The notes under the pieces: generated by a model | The model's input: the letters and a program-made list of their open reading frames with translations, nothing else | Database searches by the model: none | Told to the model about the DNA's origin: nothing | Made by a program: the position numbers and the translations under genes | Shown here: in pieces, positions 1 through 10,592 of the stretch | Numbering within the stretch: the stretch's first letter is position 1 | Layout of the letters: every line of letters starts with the position of its first letter | IMG/VR virus record: IMGVR_UViG_3300037961_002446 | Coordinates: 47,857-94,178 of that record | Length of the DNA: 46,322 nt | From: a virus | Direction: 5' to 3' (one strand)

Positions 1-1685
1 CATTGGCTCGGTGATAATACAGGTGCATTTTGTTGTTGTTGCTGTGCAGAAGCAAATAGCCCTTGTGTAGCAAATACATCATTTGTATGGTCGCTTCCTA
101 TTTCATCTGCCGTTCCTGTAATTGCTTGTAAAGTAACTGATTCTCTTGGTTTTAGTAAAATAGCGTCCCTGTCAATCTCATTATTAGCGGGATATAATAG
201 ACTAGTCAATAATATTTCGCTTAAGTCTACGCATTTTTCATTTCCTTCTTGGCTAAAAAAGAATTCTGTTGGCCTATATCCTCCATTTACTTTATTTCTA
301 ATAAATGCGGTTGAAGGGTCAGTAGCCGACTTATCCACTATTATAACATATACCGCAAATGAAGTTATATTGTGCAAAGTTACCGTTCTTTTCGCATTAT
401 TTTCTGGTGTGTCTAAAGGAAAAAATAAAGCACCATTAGCAAAAACCTCTTCAGGCGCATAAGTATATGCCGTTAAATCAGCCGCATTTACTACAGTCGC
501 ATTGGCCTGAGTCAAGAATTCATAATTAGTCCCACTTCCTACAACTCCTCCTTGTCCTGTTGAAAGGGGATTTGTTATGCTTCCAAGATAATGAGAGTTA
601 GCGTTATTAGAAGAATCATAACCAATGTAATAATGTTCTCTAACAGGAGAAACAGCAGGATTACTAAATGGGCCGATTAGATTCATAATTTCATCAATAC
701 TAGGATATGCATGAACAGAAACATATCCGCCTTGTGCCGCATCAGCCGCTAAAAAACTACTTTTGGTTCTTTTTCCTACTGAATCTATACCTCCGAGTAT
801 GTTTGTTTGTGAAAGACTCCCACCTGCAACATCACCTTGCAGGGCTTGGATATTGCCTGTTGTAGCAACTACATTTGTATTAGCAAGTATTTGACCAGCA
901 TTTGCCGCAATATCGCCTGTGGTAGAAAGAATGCCTGTTCCCGATACAATATTTTGTGTTGTTGTTAAAACACCTGTTAAATCAAGGGTTGGTTCTCCTT
1001 CAACGGCAGTAATAGCATCGCTTCCTGTAAATTGATTTCCTACATTTTGAGGCGCAACAAGTTTTAGCCTATTGTTTGTAGCATCTCTAATAAGAAGCCT
1101 ATCAGCAGAAACATCTATTCCTGCTATATCAGATAATGAACTACCTGTTAATTCTATATTTCCTGAAGCATCAGATTTTAGAGTTAATGCTTCACTAAAA
1201 CTATTTCCGCTTTCAAAACCTACAGTTATACCATTACTTGTTTTGCTAGTAGTTAAAAATTGAAATTCCATAGTTGTTGAGTTAGCAGTATATAGAATTA
1301 AAGCGATAGGAATATCGCCATCATCATATTCAGGAACGGCATTAGTTGTAGATGTAGTTCTAACTGCTAAAGTATTGCTAGCATTAGCAACCAATAGACT
1401 GTAAGTTGTGTTTATTCCACCTGCCGTTCCTATATTTAGATTAGAACTAGTAGCAGGAATATCTGTAAGAACACCATCTCTAAGCACTTTACCTGCGGTA
1501 ACACTTATTGAAGAACTGCCTTGAGCAGTTATGTTAAATCCTGTAGAAGACTTTACCGCATAATTACCACCAAGACCCACGCTTAATGCCTTAATTATTC
1601 CTGAATGAGGAAAGTCTGCTCCATCTGTTATCTGTGCGGTTGGGGCAATACTCATTCTGCTATATTGATTTGAATTATTTACCAT
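1..1685 (-). CDS. Tail fibre / receptor-binding-type protein, 3' end outside window
   Basis: Open reading frame that runs off the left edge; about 561 codons are visible from an ATG at 1685, which has GGAGGT about 9 bases upstream. The protein is rich in Ser, Thr, Asn, Gly and Ala with few charged residues. It contains short repeated TTG-(D/N)-I-x-A segments around residues 235-275, then a QQQQ run near the visible end. This low-complexity beta-type composition and its place after the tail hub suggest a fibre or host-recognition protein on the tail tip. No catalytic motif seen. It follows the 119-residue gene with a 1-base gap. The role is inferred from position and composition; the missing C-terminus would hold the receptor-binding part. 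Confidence 0.65.
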   Translation of the reverse strand, partial: MVNNSNQYSRMSIAPTAQITDGADFPHSGIIKALSVGLGGNYAVKSSTGFNITAQGSSSISVTAGKVLRDGVLTDIPATSSNLNIGTAGGINTTYSLLVANASNTLAVRTTSTTNAVPEYDDGDIPIALILYTANSTTMEFQFLTTSKTSNGITVGFESGNSFSEALTLKSDASGNIELTGSSLSDIAGIDVSADRLLIRDATNNRLKLVAPQNVGNQFTGSDAITAVEGEPTLDLTGVLTTTQNIVSGTGILSTTGDIAANAGQILANTNVVATTGNIQALQGDVAGGSLSQTNILGGIDSVGKRTKSSFLAADAAQGGYVSVHAYPSIDEIMNLIGPFSNPAVSPVREHYYIGYDSSNNANSHYLGSITNPLSTGQGGVVGSGTNYEFLTQANATVVNAADLTAYTYAPEEVFANGALFFPLDTPENNAKRTVTLHNITSFAVYVIIVDKSATDPSTAFIRNKVNGGYRPTEFFFSQEGNEKCVDLSEILLTSLLYPANNEIDRDAILLKPRESVTLQAITGTADEIGSDHTNDVFATQGLFASAQQQQQNAPVLSPSQ

Positions 1686-1686
1686 A

Positions 1687-2046
1687 CTACTCTACCTCCA
1701 TTGTTATGAATAACTGTAATCTATCTGTTGCGTTAAATGGCCCAACCCCTTCAAAATTTATTCTTTGTAAAAGTTTAGCCGTAGAGTCATTAGCATCAGC
1801 ATGATTAAACAACCCCACTTCTCTTATGACTTGCCCTAAAATATCAGAACCTAATATTTCTAGTTTGGCCTGAACTACATTACCGCTAGACTTTTCTACT
1901 GTTTTTGCTACACTAACGGAGGTTAAAGGCACATCTAAAGACATTGAGAGAGGGCTACTTGAGTTTCCTCCCAAGCCTATCTGACCCGACAATATCATGT
2001 CTTTTACATGGGTTGCTAATAGTGATTTCATCTCATCGGTTATCAT
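1687..2046 (-). CDS. Small tail-tip / baseplate-type protein (119 aa)
   Basis: Small protein with a segment reading GQVIREVGLFN followed by LLQRINFEG and a terminal beta strand LQLFITMEVE. The arrangement 'new-strand, (R)E(V/I)GLF, then arginine-led strand' is like a short domain found in many phage tail fibre and baseplate proteins that trimerise at the tail tip. Its ATG overlaps the stop of the large hub gene (ATGA at 2043-2046), so the two are probably translationally coupled. It lies directly upstream of the fibre gene. A fibre-attachment or trimerisation role is inferred; I do not recognise a specific family. Confidence 0.55.
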   Translation of the reverse strand: MITDEMKSLLATHVKDMILSGQIGLGGNSSSPLSMSLDVPLTSVSVAKTVEKSSGNVVQAKLEILGSDILGQVIREVGLFNHADANDSTAKLLQRINFEGVGPFNATDRLQLFITMEVE

Positions 2047-5000
2047 AAGTCATCGTCCTGTAATAGTGTGTGGGTGATTGTTCCGCCAAATCCAATCACC
2101 TTAAAATTTGTATTAAATGTATTGGCGAATCCGATTGTTGCGCCCGACTGTTCCCTTTTTCTAAGAGTTAAATTGATTTCTTTTATGTTAATGTTTTCAA
2201 AGAAATCATAAAAGTTTTCATTAGTAGGCAGGTCTTTCTTTCTAAGATGTGAGTTTGTTTGAGCCGAAGTATCTCTAATATCTGCTAAAGTATCTTCTAA
2301 GTTTCTAAAGTATTTACCTAAAACTAAATTAGTTAGACCACTAATATTATATTCTGCTTCTAAAACAATATATGTGCCTCTATCTATATTTTCTTGTTTT
2401 ATTTCTACTGTAACCACATTACCCGCAGATAAAGTTCTAGCATCGTTAATGTTTACTTGTATTTGTAATCCTTGTATTTCATTATTATATATTTGTAGTA
2501 AATTAAATGCTTTCTTATCTACTTCGGCTTGAGTAGTTAAATGCTTATCAAATGATTCAAAGGTTTTTCTTCCTATTTTTCTAATACTTTGAATATTCTT
2601 TTTTACTGACTTATGGTTTGAACCGTAAACTACAACTTCGTTAAAGAAATCAAATTCATTTTTTAGCAACTCATAAGATATAATATTGTTTTCATTAAAA
2701 TAATACCTGCTACCAAAAGAACTATCATTTTGGTCTTTTAGAGTAAATGTTCCTTTTGTATTTACTAGTCTTATTTCTTTTAGATTTAGTAAGTATCTTG
2801 CTAGAGAATATAATGTAGTCCCTTGAAAGTTAGGAGAAGCAAAAACAGGATAGTTTTGATGAGTTAAATTAAAACTAATATCATTCTCTACTAATAGTTC
2901 TTCTACCAAGTCTTCTATTTCTTTTGATATATCTACTGTAGAACCAATTAACGCTCTTTTTGCAGAAGAATCTAAATTGCTATTTATGCCTACATTAATT
3001 TCAAAGGTTTCTGAACAAGAAACTACTCCCAATAATTTCTTTTTAATTTCAGAAAATTTTAATGTAGTATTGGTAGAATTGTGGCTAGAAGACATTTGCC
3101 CCAAAACTCTATTTTCCCCATCACTAAGAACCATCTCTTTGTTTAGGTTTGATAGGAAGGTTCTTTCTGCTGATGTTTTTAATACAGTATTATTGCTTCC
3201 TCCTAGATTATCTAAATCTGCAATCACATACATAGACTGAACTCCCTCTAAACTATCTCTACGATTTTTTCCTGAAGCCCCTTTAACAACATCATAATCA
3301 GGAAAATCTAACGCATACATATCATCAGAATACATTTTTTTGGTATATCTACAACTTAGTTGGTTAATATTAAACTGTGATGGGCTTTTTTCCCAAAAAC
3401 AAACTTGATTAGGCTGCATTATTTTATACCAATGATTTCCTAATTCCCTATCTAGCATAAGAATTGAAGCCTCTTCTGTGACACTACTCCCATCTATTGT
3501 TCTTTCAGTATCTAACTCATGAGAAATAACATAAATTAGATTATCTACATTTAATTCAGAACTACTCATACCAAAATGAGAACTAGTTGAACCAGAAAAG
3601 ACAGTATCATCAGGATATTTTCCTGAAATAGGAACTAAATAACAACCTGTTAAATCTACAAATTGTAAAAATTTATTTCTTCCTGAATGTTCTACTCTAT
3701 ACACATTAGTATCGTTTGCTCCTTTAGCAGCAAATTTATAGTTTGCATCAGGAGAACTAGATGATGCTATTTCTTCTATTCCTCCTGTTATATTACATAA
3801 GTGCGGTTTAAGTCCTATTACTGCTCCTTCTTGTGTATCTGAAAAATTGCTTACTGCACTATTTCTTTGTGTTCCTTTAAAATTAGCATATCTACTTCTA
3901 GAATTTATTATAGGAATACTCATAGTTTCGCTATTTCCTCTATTACCTAAATGCTGACCAAAATTATCTATGAGTTCTAAAGACATTGATGTAAGACTAG
4001 CAGTTGTTCCTTCCTTTCCGTCATTTAAAGAAACTTCTATATCATGGTGGCCTAATATGGTTGCTTTAATATTGGTTAAATCATTTTTAAGAGTAGAATC
4101 ATGGCTTACAGAATTAGGCATAAATGATTCATCTATCCACTTAAATATAGAACTGATGTGGTTTTTTCTTGCAGGTCTTTTGTTCACAAAACCAATATCG
4201 TCACCGCTAATATCTGCAATAAGAGAAGTATTTAGGTTAATTCTTCCTGTTGCGGCATCAACAGACTCAACAACTGTAACTGTTTCATTAAGGTTAGTAT
4301 CAACAGGGTAAATTCCTGAAATAAATTTACCACCTGCGGGGTCAGTCACATTAGGATTATGCCCTCCACCGCCTATACCCACATAAGCACCAACTGTTAA
4401 TTGACTAACATCTGAAGCGGTTTGAGCAGTAACAAAGTAATCTCCAGCAGTTCCATCACAGACTATTCTTGTATATTGTATTCCAAAATGCTTGTTATCA
4501 TATTGACTGTAAGGAGCAGATGCAGTGTAAAAAGCGACAGGAAAAGCCAATGTAGCCTTGTATACTGCTCCTCCTCCTACTTTTTCCATTGGTTGAGCAA
4601 ATTCGTCCCACCATGCTCCTGATTTATCAGCAGTAAATCCGCTTTGTAGACTATCAGAAAGAATCCATTTATTCATATTTATTCTTGGAGTGGTAGCGTT
4701 ATTAACATCAAAAATACTAGTAGTATCTTCCCCATGTCCTATTACCATAAACTGTCTATTTATATCAGCATCAGACCTTTTAATAGCATAGATATTAGTA
4801 TCTTCGGGCAATAATGCACCGTTTATTTTCTGCAATTCTCCTACTATTTGTATAACTGACCCTACAGCATTTACTTGACCCCATACCTTTCCATTGGGTT
4901 CTTCCTCACTTACATAAACCAATATATCTCCTGCTGTTAAATTGGCTACAGAAGTGACACTTGCTGCATTTGCGGTTTTAAGGCTAACATTAAATGTAGT

Positions 5001-8000
5001 TCCGAGATTACCGACATCAGTAATACCATCTGCTCCTATTTTTATTTGGTCGCCATTACCGTCTACTACTGAAAAAATATCTCCTACTTTGAAAAAAACT
5101 GCTTCTTGGAGGGGAGTGTGTTTAATAGGTTCTTCAGGATTAATAGGATTCCAAGCCCAATCATAAACACATTCTGTTAAACGCATAATCCCAAACCTAG
5201 TTAGGGAAGAAAGAGCCTTGTTAGATTCAACAATAGAGTCTTGTGTATAGTTCTTGTCTAAGTATTGTATAGATTTTGTTCCTCCTATTGCATTAGCATG
5301 AGATACACTATTTGTTGATAAATTAGGTTCTGTTAAAGTAAAAAGTCCTAAAGTAGATATATCTAAGTTAGCATCTAAGTGTGAATTTAATAGACTATCT
5401 CTTCTATCAGATGAATATACATTTAAATCAGAATTAGCAAACAAAAACAACCTATAAGCCCTAGTATCTTCTTGCCTTAATATTTTTTCTACACTAAAAG
5501 CATCGTTCCAAAGAGAACTATACCGAGCAGTAGGTCTGCAAAATGGTAGTATTTTATCTTCTGCTGAAAAGGTAGAATGTATTTTTCTATTTGCATAATT
5601 AGAGCCTGTAATAGGCACTATTCCTTTTTGTTCTTTTGGTAAGTGTTGAGTATGTCCTTGAGAAATACCTGTTTTATCCACAGGAATATTTTTTCCTTTG
5701 TATGTATTAGCCGAATATCTAAAATTAAAATTATCTGCGTATATTCTTTGTTTTTTAGCACTACTAATAGCAGGATTAGAATTCACATCTTTTTCAAATA
5801 CTCCAAAATTACCTTTTTCTAGGTTATTTATTTTAAATGTGGCTCTACCAAAGGCACTTGAATAAGATTTACTTGTTGCTTGATTAAATAATGAATAATC
5901 TAGAAGAGTTTGAGATGGGCCTAATAGACCTAAAATCTTACCACCGTGTAAATGACTTCCATTTATTAAAGATAAATCATGTTCTTTTTTAGATAGACCC
6001 TGTAATGTTTGTATAACTGAACCCTGCATATTCACATATCTATCTGTGTCTATTCGTTTTCCTGCGGCAAGTGAAGGAAGAACTATATCATGTGTATCTA
6101 TTACATACCCAACAAATACACCATCAAGATAAAGAGGGTCATGAGGTTTTAGGGCATCAAAATTAGAAGTGCTAGTTGATAGATAAAGAGTATTTCCGTT
6201 AAGATTTCCAGATAGAGTTCCTATCTCGGTAAAAGAAGCATCTTTAGTATTATTATAATTAATATCTACTCTTCCTAAAGTTAAGGGAACATACGGTGCT
6301 AGTTTAACTATTTTATTTGTTTTATTATCGCTAACAGAAATAACCTCAAAATCAATCAAGGTATTTATGGTATCGGTATTTAAACCATCAATAACTGCTT
6401 CAAAGGGACTATCTGTATCAATATTATTTACATTACTAAGCGAATATCCTACTGCTAATGGGTTATTTGAAGAACTAGACCCTGCTAATTGTATTCCTCC
6501 TACAGGTGTTAAAGCATTGTAATCTCCTATCAAAGTATGTCCTTCTCTAAATGAAATTCCTTTATCACTAGCCCCATCTAAACTAGTTAGTGAGGTTATT
6601 AATGCGTTATGACTTAACGCTTTATTGAAAATGTTTCTTTTGTTAGATTCATAATATAATTCTGCTTGGTAAATACCGTTAGAATTAGTTGTCGTTAATG
6701 CCTTATTATACAAATCTATATTTGTATTTGTTGAATTTGCCGATGCGACTCCTATAAACGCATAAGTGTTGTTAAGTGTTTTAGCCCAAAGTTTTGTGTT
6801 TTTAGCAATAGTGCAACTATCAGCAATTGTAATACTTGTATCAAAATTACAATCAGTTATTTTAACCGCATTATTACTAGAATCCAAAACAGGACTTAAT
6901 TTATTATATGGGCTTAAACTACTATAAATAATATCACTTGAAAATAAAGTTTCTTTATTCACAATAGGGTCTATTAATTTTGAAAACGCATTTCTTCCAC
7001 TAAAAATCACTTTAGGTATTCCATTCTCTATTTTTCTTTCTGTTGTTTCTACTTTTCCTGTAAAGGTTTCATATATCAAAATATATTTACCATCTACATA
7101 TTCTATTCCTGAGTTATTTGGCCATCTATGATTTTCCTTAAAATTCAAATACAAAAGACCGTCTTTATCTTCAGGGGGATTACCCATAGTCCCCGCAGTA
7201 GAAGGAAAAGGAAGAACATCTATTTCTATATTTTTAAAATCAAATGTCATTAGTCTAACGCTTAATTTTCCCATATTAGTTTCTTCAAACGGTATCTTAG
7301 TTAGCAAGGTATTGTCTTGAATATTTAATGCTCTCCTGTAAACCTTTTCGCCTACTTCTAGAAGATTTAAAGAAGCATTACTATGAAACTTTCCTTCTGT
7401 TTCTAATCTAGATAAATCCATTATGGTTAATTCAGTTTCAGAAGGCGTAGAATCAACAATGCATATTCTGTTACCTATTTTTACTTCATCGTTTGCATTC
7501 AGATATTTAGTAATGTCTTGTGAAAATGATGAATCAAACTCTAGAAGATAATTATGAGTAGAACCTGTAGAAATTATAGTTCCTAATTGTGCTATTTCTA
7601 TCCATTCGGTAAAAGAGGCTGAACCTATTGATTGTTTTACTTCTAGTTCTTTTCCTGTTTCTATTTTAGTTCCTAATATTTGCATATTATCTATACAGGT
7701 ATTTTTACAATATGCTGCCTTTCCTGAAAAAGACTCTTGAACAGAAGAATCTGAAACATTAGATACTTTATTACTAGAAATAGGAGAAGTGTTATAATGT
7801 AAATAACGAGTTGGGCCTGTAAAAGAATAAGCATTGTTAGTATTATCAGAATCTCTTTTGGCATTGTAGAAAGAACCATCAAAAGTAGTATAGTCAGAAG
7901 TCCAAGAAACTCCTTCATTAGCAGTATCTACATCAGGGTCATCTTTTATTCTTAAATTATCTTTGGTCTTTACGATGTAAGTATATTTACTTCTATCCAT

Positions 8001-8714
8001 TATTCTGTTTCTATAATCATCTACTGTAATAAAAGCGGTCTTATGGTTAGTAGAATTAAAATTACCTACATTTTCTCTAAGCCATGCAAAATGCTTGGTA
8101 GAATGGTCTAATTCATTTTTCTTTTTTAGGTTCTCGTTATGAAAATACCATAAAGGCCTAGAAACAATAACATCTTCATGAGTAGTAGAAAATGCGGGGT
8201 CTGCTAATAGACCTGCTGTTAAAGCAACAGGCCGATACTCTATTTGATTGCCTTCCATTACTAAAAATTTAGTTCCTTTTTTAATTGCATTACCTAATTT
8301 CGGTTCAAATTGAAATTTATCACCAAAAACATCTGAGGTTTCAATACTAGTAATTCTAGCAAAATGATGTAAATTAGGATTATCCGAATTAACTAATACA
8401 TAATGGTCGTGTGTTTCTAGATTAACAGAAGCCAAACTGATTCCTGTTTCTGTAAAAGAATTATAACACTTTATACTAAAACCATCTGTGTTTTCTAAAT
8501 TAGTAAATTCTTGATTGATAGAAGACTGTGAACCGCCTGTTATTGTGGAGAAACCACTTCCTGCGGTGCTTCCGTCTGTTCTAATGAGGCCATAGATTCT
8601 AGTATTTGTTGCAGGTGTAATTGTAGAATCTAATTTAGGGTGAGTAGGAACATCAAAGTTATTGTTAGCAGGATTGTTATACAGGCTCGGCAACCCACCG
8701 ATAGTTAGCGTCAT
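2043..8714 (-). CDS. Very large tail hub / tail-tip protein (2,223 aa)
   Basis: The largest gene in the window. About residues 1900-2120 resemble the phage tail hub (gpD / gp27-like) fold: a strand ending NEVVVYGSN, then IRKIGRKT, the helix QAEVDKKAFNLLQIYNN, then a strand with LSAGNVVTVEI and a strand ending YIVLEAEYNI. That order is typical of hub proteins that bridge the tail tube and the tip. The preceding roughly 1,850 residues are Ser/Asn/Thr/Asp-rich beta-type sequence without a recognised motif, probably multiple adhesin-like domains. It starts with ATG after GAGGAGG and overlaps the LamG gene by ATGA. The hub assignment is moderately strong from motif order and gene order; the function of the N-terminal three quarters is unknown. 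Confidence 0.7.
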   Translation of the reverse strand: MTLTIGGLPSLYNNPANNNFDVPTHPKLDSTITPATNTRIYGLIRTDGSTAGSGFSTITGGSQSSINQEFTNLENTDGFSIKCYNSFTETGISLASVNLETHDHYVLVNSDNPNLHHFARITSIETSDVFGDKFQFEPKLGNAIKKGTKFLVMEGNQIEYRPVALTAGLLADPAFSTTHEDVIVSRPLWYFHNENLKKKNELDHSTKHFAWLRENVGNFNSTNHKTAFITVDDYRNRIMDRSKYTYIVKTKDNLRIKDDPDVDTANEGVSWTSDYTTFDGSFYNAKRDSDNTNNAYSFTGPTRYLHYNTSPISSNKVSNVSDSSVQESFSGKAAYCKNTCIDNMQILGTKIETGKELEVKQSIGSASFTEWIEIAQLGTIISTGSTHNYLLEFDSSFSQDITKYLNANDEVKIGNRICIVDSTPSETELTIMDLSRLETEGKFHSNASLNLLEVGEKVYRRALNIQDNTLLTKIPFEETNMGKLSVRLMTFDFKNIEIDVLPFPSTAGTMGNPPEDKDGLLYLNFKENHRWPNNSGIEYVDGKYILIYETFTGKVETTERKIENGIPKVIFSGRNAFSKLIDPIVNKETLFSSDIIYSSLSPYNKLSPVLDSSNNAVKITDCNFDTSITIADSCTIAKNTKLWAKTLNNTYAFIGVASANSTNTNIDLYNKALTTTNSNGIYQAELYYESNKRNIFNKALSHNALITSLTSLDGASDKGISFREGHTLIGDYNALTPVGGIQLAGSSSSNNPLAVGYSLSNVNNIDTDSPFEAVIDGLNTDTINTLIDFEVISVSDNKTNKIVKLAPYVPLTLGRVDINYNNTKDASFTEIGTLSGNLNGNTLYLSTSTSNFDALKPHDPLYLDGVFVGYVIDTHDIVLPSLAAGKRIDTDRYVNMQGSVIQTLQGLSKKEHDLSLINGSHLHGGKILGLLGPSQTLLDYSLFNQATSKSYSSAFGRATFKINNLEKGNFGVFEKDVNSNPAISSAKKQRIYADNFNFRYSANTYKGKNIPVDKTGISQGHTQHLPKEQKGIVPITGSNYANRKIHSTFSAEDKILPFCRPTARYSSLWNDAFSVEKILRQEDTRAYRLFLFANSDLNVYSSDRRDSLLNSHLDANLDISTLGLFTLTEPNLSTNSVSHANAIGGTKSIQYLDKNYTQDSIVESNKALSSLTRFGIMRLTECVYDWAWNPINPEEPIKHTPLQEAVFFKVGDIFSVVDGNGDQIKIGADGITDVGNLGTTFNVSLKTANAASVTSVANLTAGDILVYVSEEEPNGKVWGQVNAVGSVIQIVGELQKINGALLPEDTNIYAIKRSDADINRQFMVIGHGEDTTSIFDVNNATTPRINMNKWILSDSLQSGFTADKSGAWWDEFAQPMEKVGGGAVYKATLAFPVAFYTASAPYSQYDNKHFGIQYTRIVCDGTAGDYFVTAQTASDVSQLTVGAYVGIGGGGHNPNVTDPAGGKFISGIYPVDTNLNETVTVVESVDAATGRINLNTSLIADISGDDIGFVNKRPARKNHISSIFKWIDESFMPNSVSHDSTLKNDLTNIKATILGHHDIEVSLNDGKEGTTASLTSMSLELIDNFGQHLGNRGNSETMSIPIINSRSRYANFKGTQRNSAVSNFSDTQEGAVIGLKPHLCNITGGIEEIASSSSPDANYKFAAKGANDTNVYRVEHSGRNKFLQFVDLTGCYLVPISGKYPDDTVFSGSTSSHFGMSSSELNVDNLIYVISHELDTERTIDGSSVTEEASILMLDRELGNHWYKIMQPNQVCFWEKSPSQFNINQLSCRYTKKMYSDDMYALDFPDYDVVKGASGKNRRDSLEGVQSMYVIADLDNLGGSNNTVLKTSAERTFLSNLNKEMVLSDGENRVLGQMSSSHNSTNTTLKFSEIKKKLLGVVSCSETFEINVGINSNLDSSAKRALIGSTVDISKEIEDLVEELLVENDISFNLTHQNYPVFASPNFQGTTLYSLARYLLNLKEIRLVNTKGTFTLKDQNDSSFGSRYYFNENNIISYELLKNEFDFFNEVVVYGSNHKSVKKNIQSIRKIGRKTFESFDKHLTTQAEVDKKAFNLLQIYNNEIQGLQIQVNINDARTLSAGNVVTVEIKQENIDRGTYIVLEAEYNISGLTNLVLGKYFRNLEDTLADIRDTSAQTNSHLRKKDLPTNENFYDFFENINIKEINLTLRKREQSGATIGFANTFNTNFKVIGFGGTITHTLLQDDDL

Positions 8715-9940
8715 AAGTCAGCCTCCTCAAATTGTAGGTATAATAGCGTATTATCAAATTTAGGCATTAAAGCGTGTAATTGATTAAAATTTTTCTTGTA
8801 AGTATTTTCTACACATAACTCATGGATTTCTCCCATAAATTGCTTATCTGTAGAGGCATCGTTATCAGCAATAGTGTTCTTGCCTATTATAAAATCACTA
8901 CGAGAAAATGAAAATTTTCCACTATCCATGCTTTGCGCCCTTGAGCCTGTTTTTACTAATGCTCCATTGTAATAGATAGAAATTCTCCTAGAAGTTTCGC
9001 TATATGCTACTGCTATATGATGTGTATTATCAATATACTTTGGCTCTTTGAAAGTTTTTACATAAAGACTAGTGCCTTGATTGAATGATACGGCATTTAC
9101 TCCATTATCAAGATTATCTAGTTCTATTCCGTAAGACCAAACACTTGGAAAATAATTTAATGTTTTGATTTTTCCTAACGAATAATAATCAAACTGTCCT
9201 TGATTTATAGTATCTAAAATATTTAATGGGCCTACTATATCTTCTGCACGAATAAATATTTCTTGCCCTATATAGAAATTAGTCGCTCCTCCCGCATGAC
9301 TAAGAACATCTATTCCTTGATTGAACTGTCCTCCTGCATAATTCTGAGTATTAGCAATCCCTATATCATCGTAGATAATTTGACCATCTTCATTAATTCC
9401 TGAAAGCCTGTTTGCTACCGAAACAAGTCCTGTATTTCTTTTATACATTCTATTAGTGGCGGCTTGTATTACAGTAGGGCTTGTGATAACACTAGTATTA
9501 TTACCATTTGATTGATAATTTACTACTTTAATGGCGTATTCTGCGGGCTGATTTTTATTTGTGGTAGTGGTATTAAGCAAACTAATAGAAAAATAATCAT
9601 TGTAAAACAACATCATTTCATGGCCGAATCTACTTGCAGTAGGTAAATAAGTTTCTGAAATATTACCTGTATTAGCGGGCATAATTCCTTTTGTAGTATT
9701 TGCTTCCGGTCTTCCTAATAGACCATCAGAAGGTTGCCCGTTTATATCGTAAGGAGTAATAATTGCTTGAAAAGTAAAAGAACCTACATTTGACCAAATG
9801 CCATAAGGAATATCATCAGTAGTATCATTAGGAGTGCCTTCTATATCAACTATGTTTTCAGCATATGGAATAACTACATGAGCATTACACATAATGGGGA
9901 AAGTTAAACTCTTATTTTTCCCTACAAAAACATCATACAT
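8711..9940 (-). CDS. Tail protein with LamG / concanavalin A-like lectin domain
   Basis: A 409-residue protein. Residues about 300-390 show the LamG-type pattern: HHIAVAYSE, then ISIYYNGALVKTG, then a strand ending FIIGKN, then FMGEIHELCVEN. This is the jelly-roll fold seen in carbohydrate-binding domains of many phage tail proteins. The first 290 residues have no recognised motif. It lies between the distal-tail candidate and the hub, with ATGA overlap to the hub. Likely role: tail-tip binding to a surface glycan or glycoprotein (inferred from the domain and position). Its ATG follows GAGTTGAT. Confidence 0.7.
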   Translation of the reverse strand: MYDVFVGKNKSLTFPIMCNAHVVIPYAENIVDIEGTPNDTTDDIPYGIWSNVGSFTFQAIITPYDINGQPSDGLLGRPEANTTKGIMPANTGNISETYLPTASRFGHEMMLFYNDYFSISLLNTTTTNKNQPAEYAIKVVNYQSNGNNTSVITSPTVIQAATNRMYKRNTGLVSVANRLSGINEDGQIIYDDIGIANTQNYAGGQFNQGIDVLSHAGGATNFYIGQEIFIRAEDIVGPLNILDTINQGQFDYYSLGKIKTLNYFPSVWSYGIELDNLDNGVNAVSFNQGTSLYVKTFKEPKYIDNTHHIAVAYSETSRRISIYYNGALVKTGSRAQSMDSGKFSFSRSDFIIGKNTIADNDASTDKQFMGEIHELCVENTYKKNFNQLHALMPKFDNTLLYLQFEEADL

Positions 9941-9949
9941 AATATCAAC

Positions 9950-10573
9950 TCAAGGGAAAACTGTGGCTTGTTTAAAACTCATATTAAAGGAAACTTCTGT
10001 AGGACTTTCTGCATCTAAGGTAAAATCAAAAGATTCTATGAATCCCGTTATTCCTTTAGAATGCATATTTTCAGGAAAAGCCGAAGGAAAAGGAACTCTC
10101 TCATTGTCTTTGCGATTAGCACTACCTCTTGCCGCAAAAGTAAGAGGGATTTGTGTAGGGTTAGTTCTCATCTGATAATTCTCATCAACATTAGAGTCTA
10201 TCAAAACTATCAATTCGTTTATGTTTTGGTATTCAGCAATACCCGAAGAATCTACACTTGAAGCAATCAATTGAGCCAACTCAACCGCAGTAAAAGTAGG
10301 ATAGTCTTCACCTGCGGCAGGAGTTGTGTGGCTTCTTTTAACTACTGCATCAACTAAAAATCCTGTAATTGTTAGGGACTTTGAGGCCATTCCCAAGTCT
10401 GCACCTATTGTTATTGATTCTCCTGTGGCCAAACTTGAGAGAGGAATAGCAAAAGAAGGGACAGTTCTTTGAATATTTACATTTACATTAGTCACTCGTA
10501 ATGGGATTGTATCAAGCGTTAAATCTGTAGAATCGTCAGCAAACGCATTTAGTTTCAAGTAAACATATGTCAT
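9950..10573 (-). CDS. Distal tail / tail-tip structural protein candidate (207 aa)
   Basis: A beta-rich 207-residue protein placed directly after the tape measure gene, the usual place for a distal tail (Dit) protein. Early residues IQRTVPSFAIPL and the C-terminal strand pair around FIESFDFTLDAESPTEVSFN are compatible with a ring-forming tail protein. There is no diagnostic motif, so this rests mainly on gene order. ATG at 10573 with GGAGTGAT just upstream. Alternative: another minor tail or baseplate component. Confidence 0.5.
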   Translation of the reverse strand: MTYVYLKLNAFADDSTDLTLDTIPLRVTNVNVNIQRTVPSFAIPLSSLATGESITIGADLGMASKSLTITGFLVDAVVKRSHTTPAAGEDYPTFTAVELAQLIASSVDSSGIAEYQNINELIVLIDSNVDENYQMRTNPTQIPLTFAARGSANRKDNERVPFPSAFPENMHSKGITGFIESFDFTLDAESPTEVSFNMSFKQATVFP

Positions 10574-10592
10574 TGTATCACTCCTACATACT

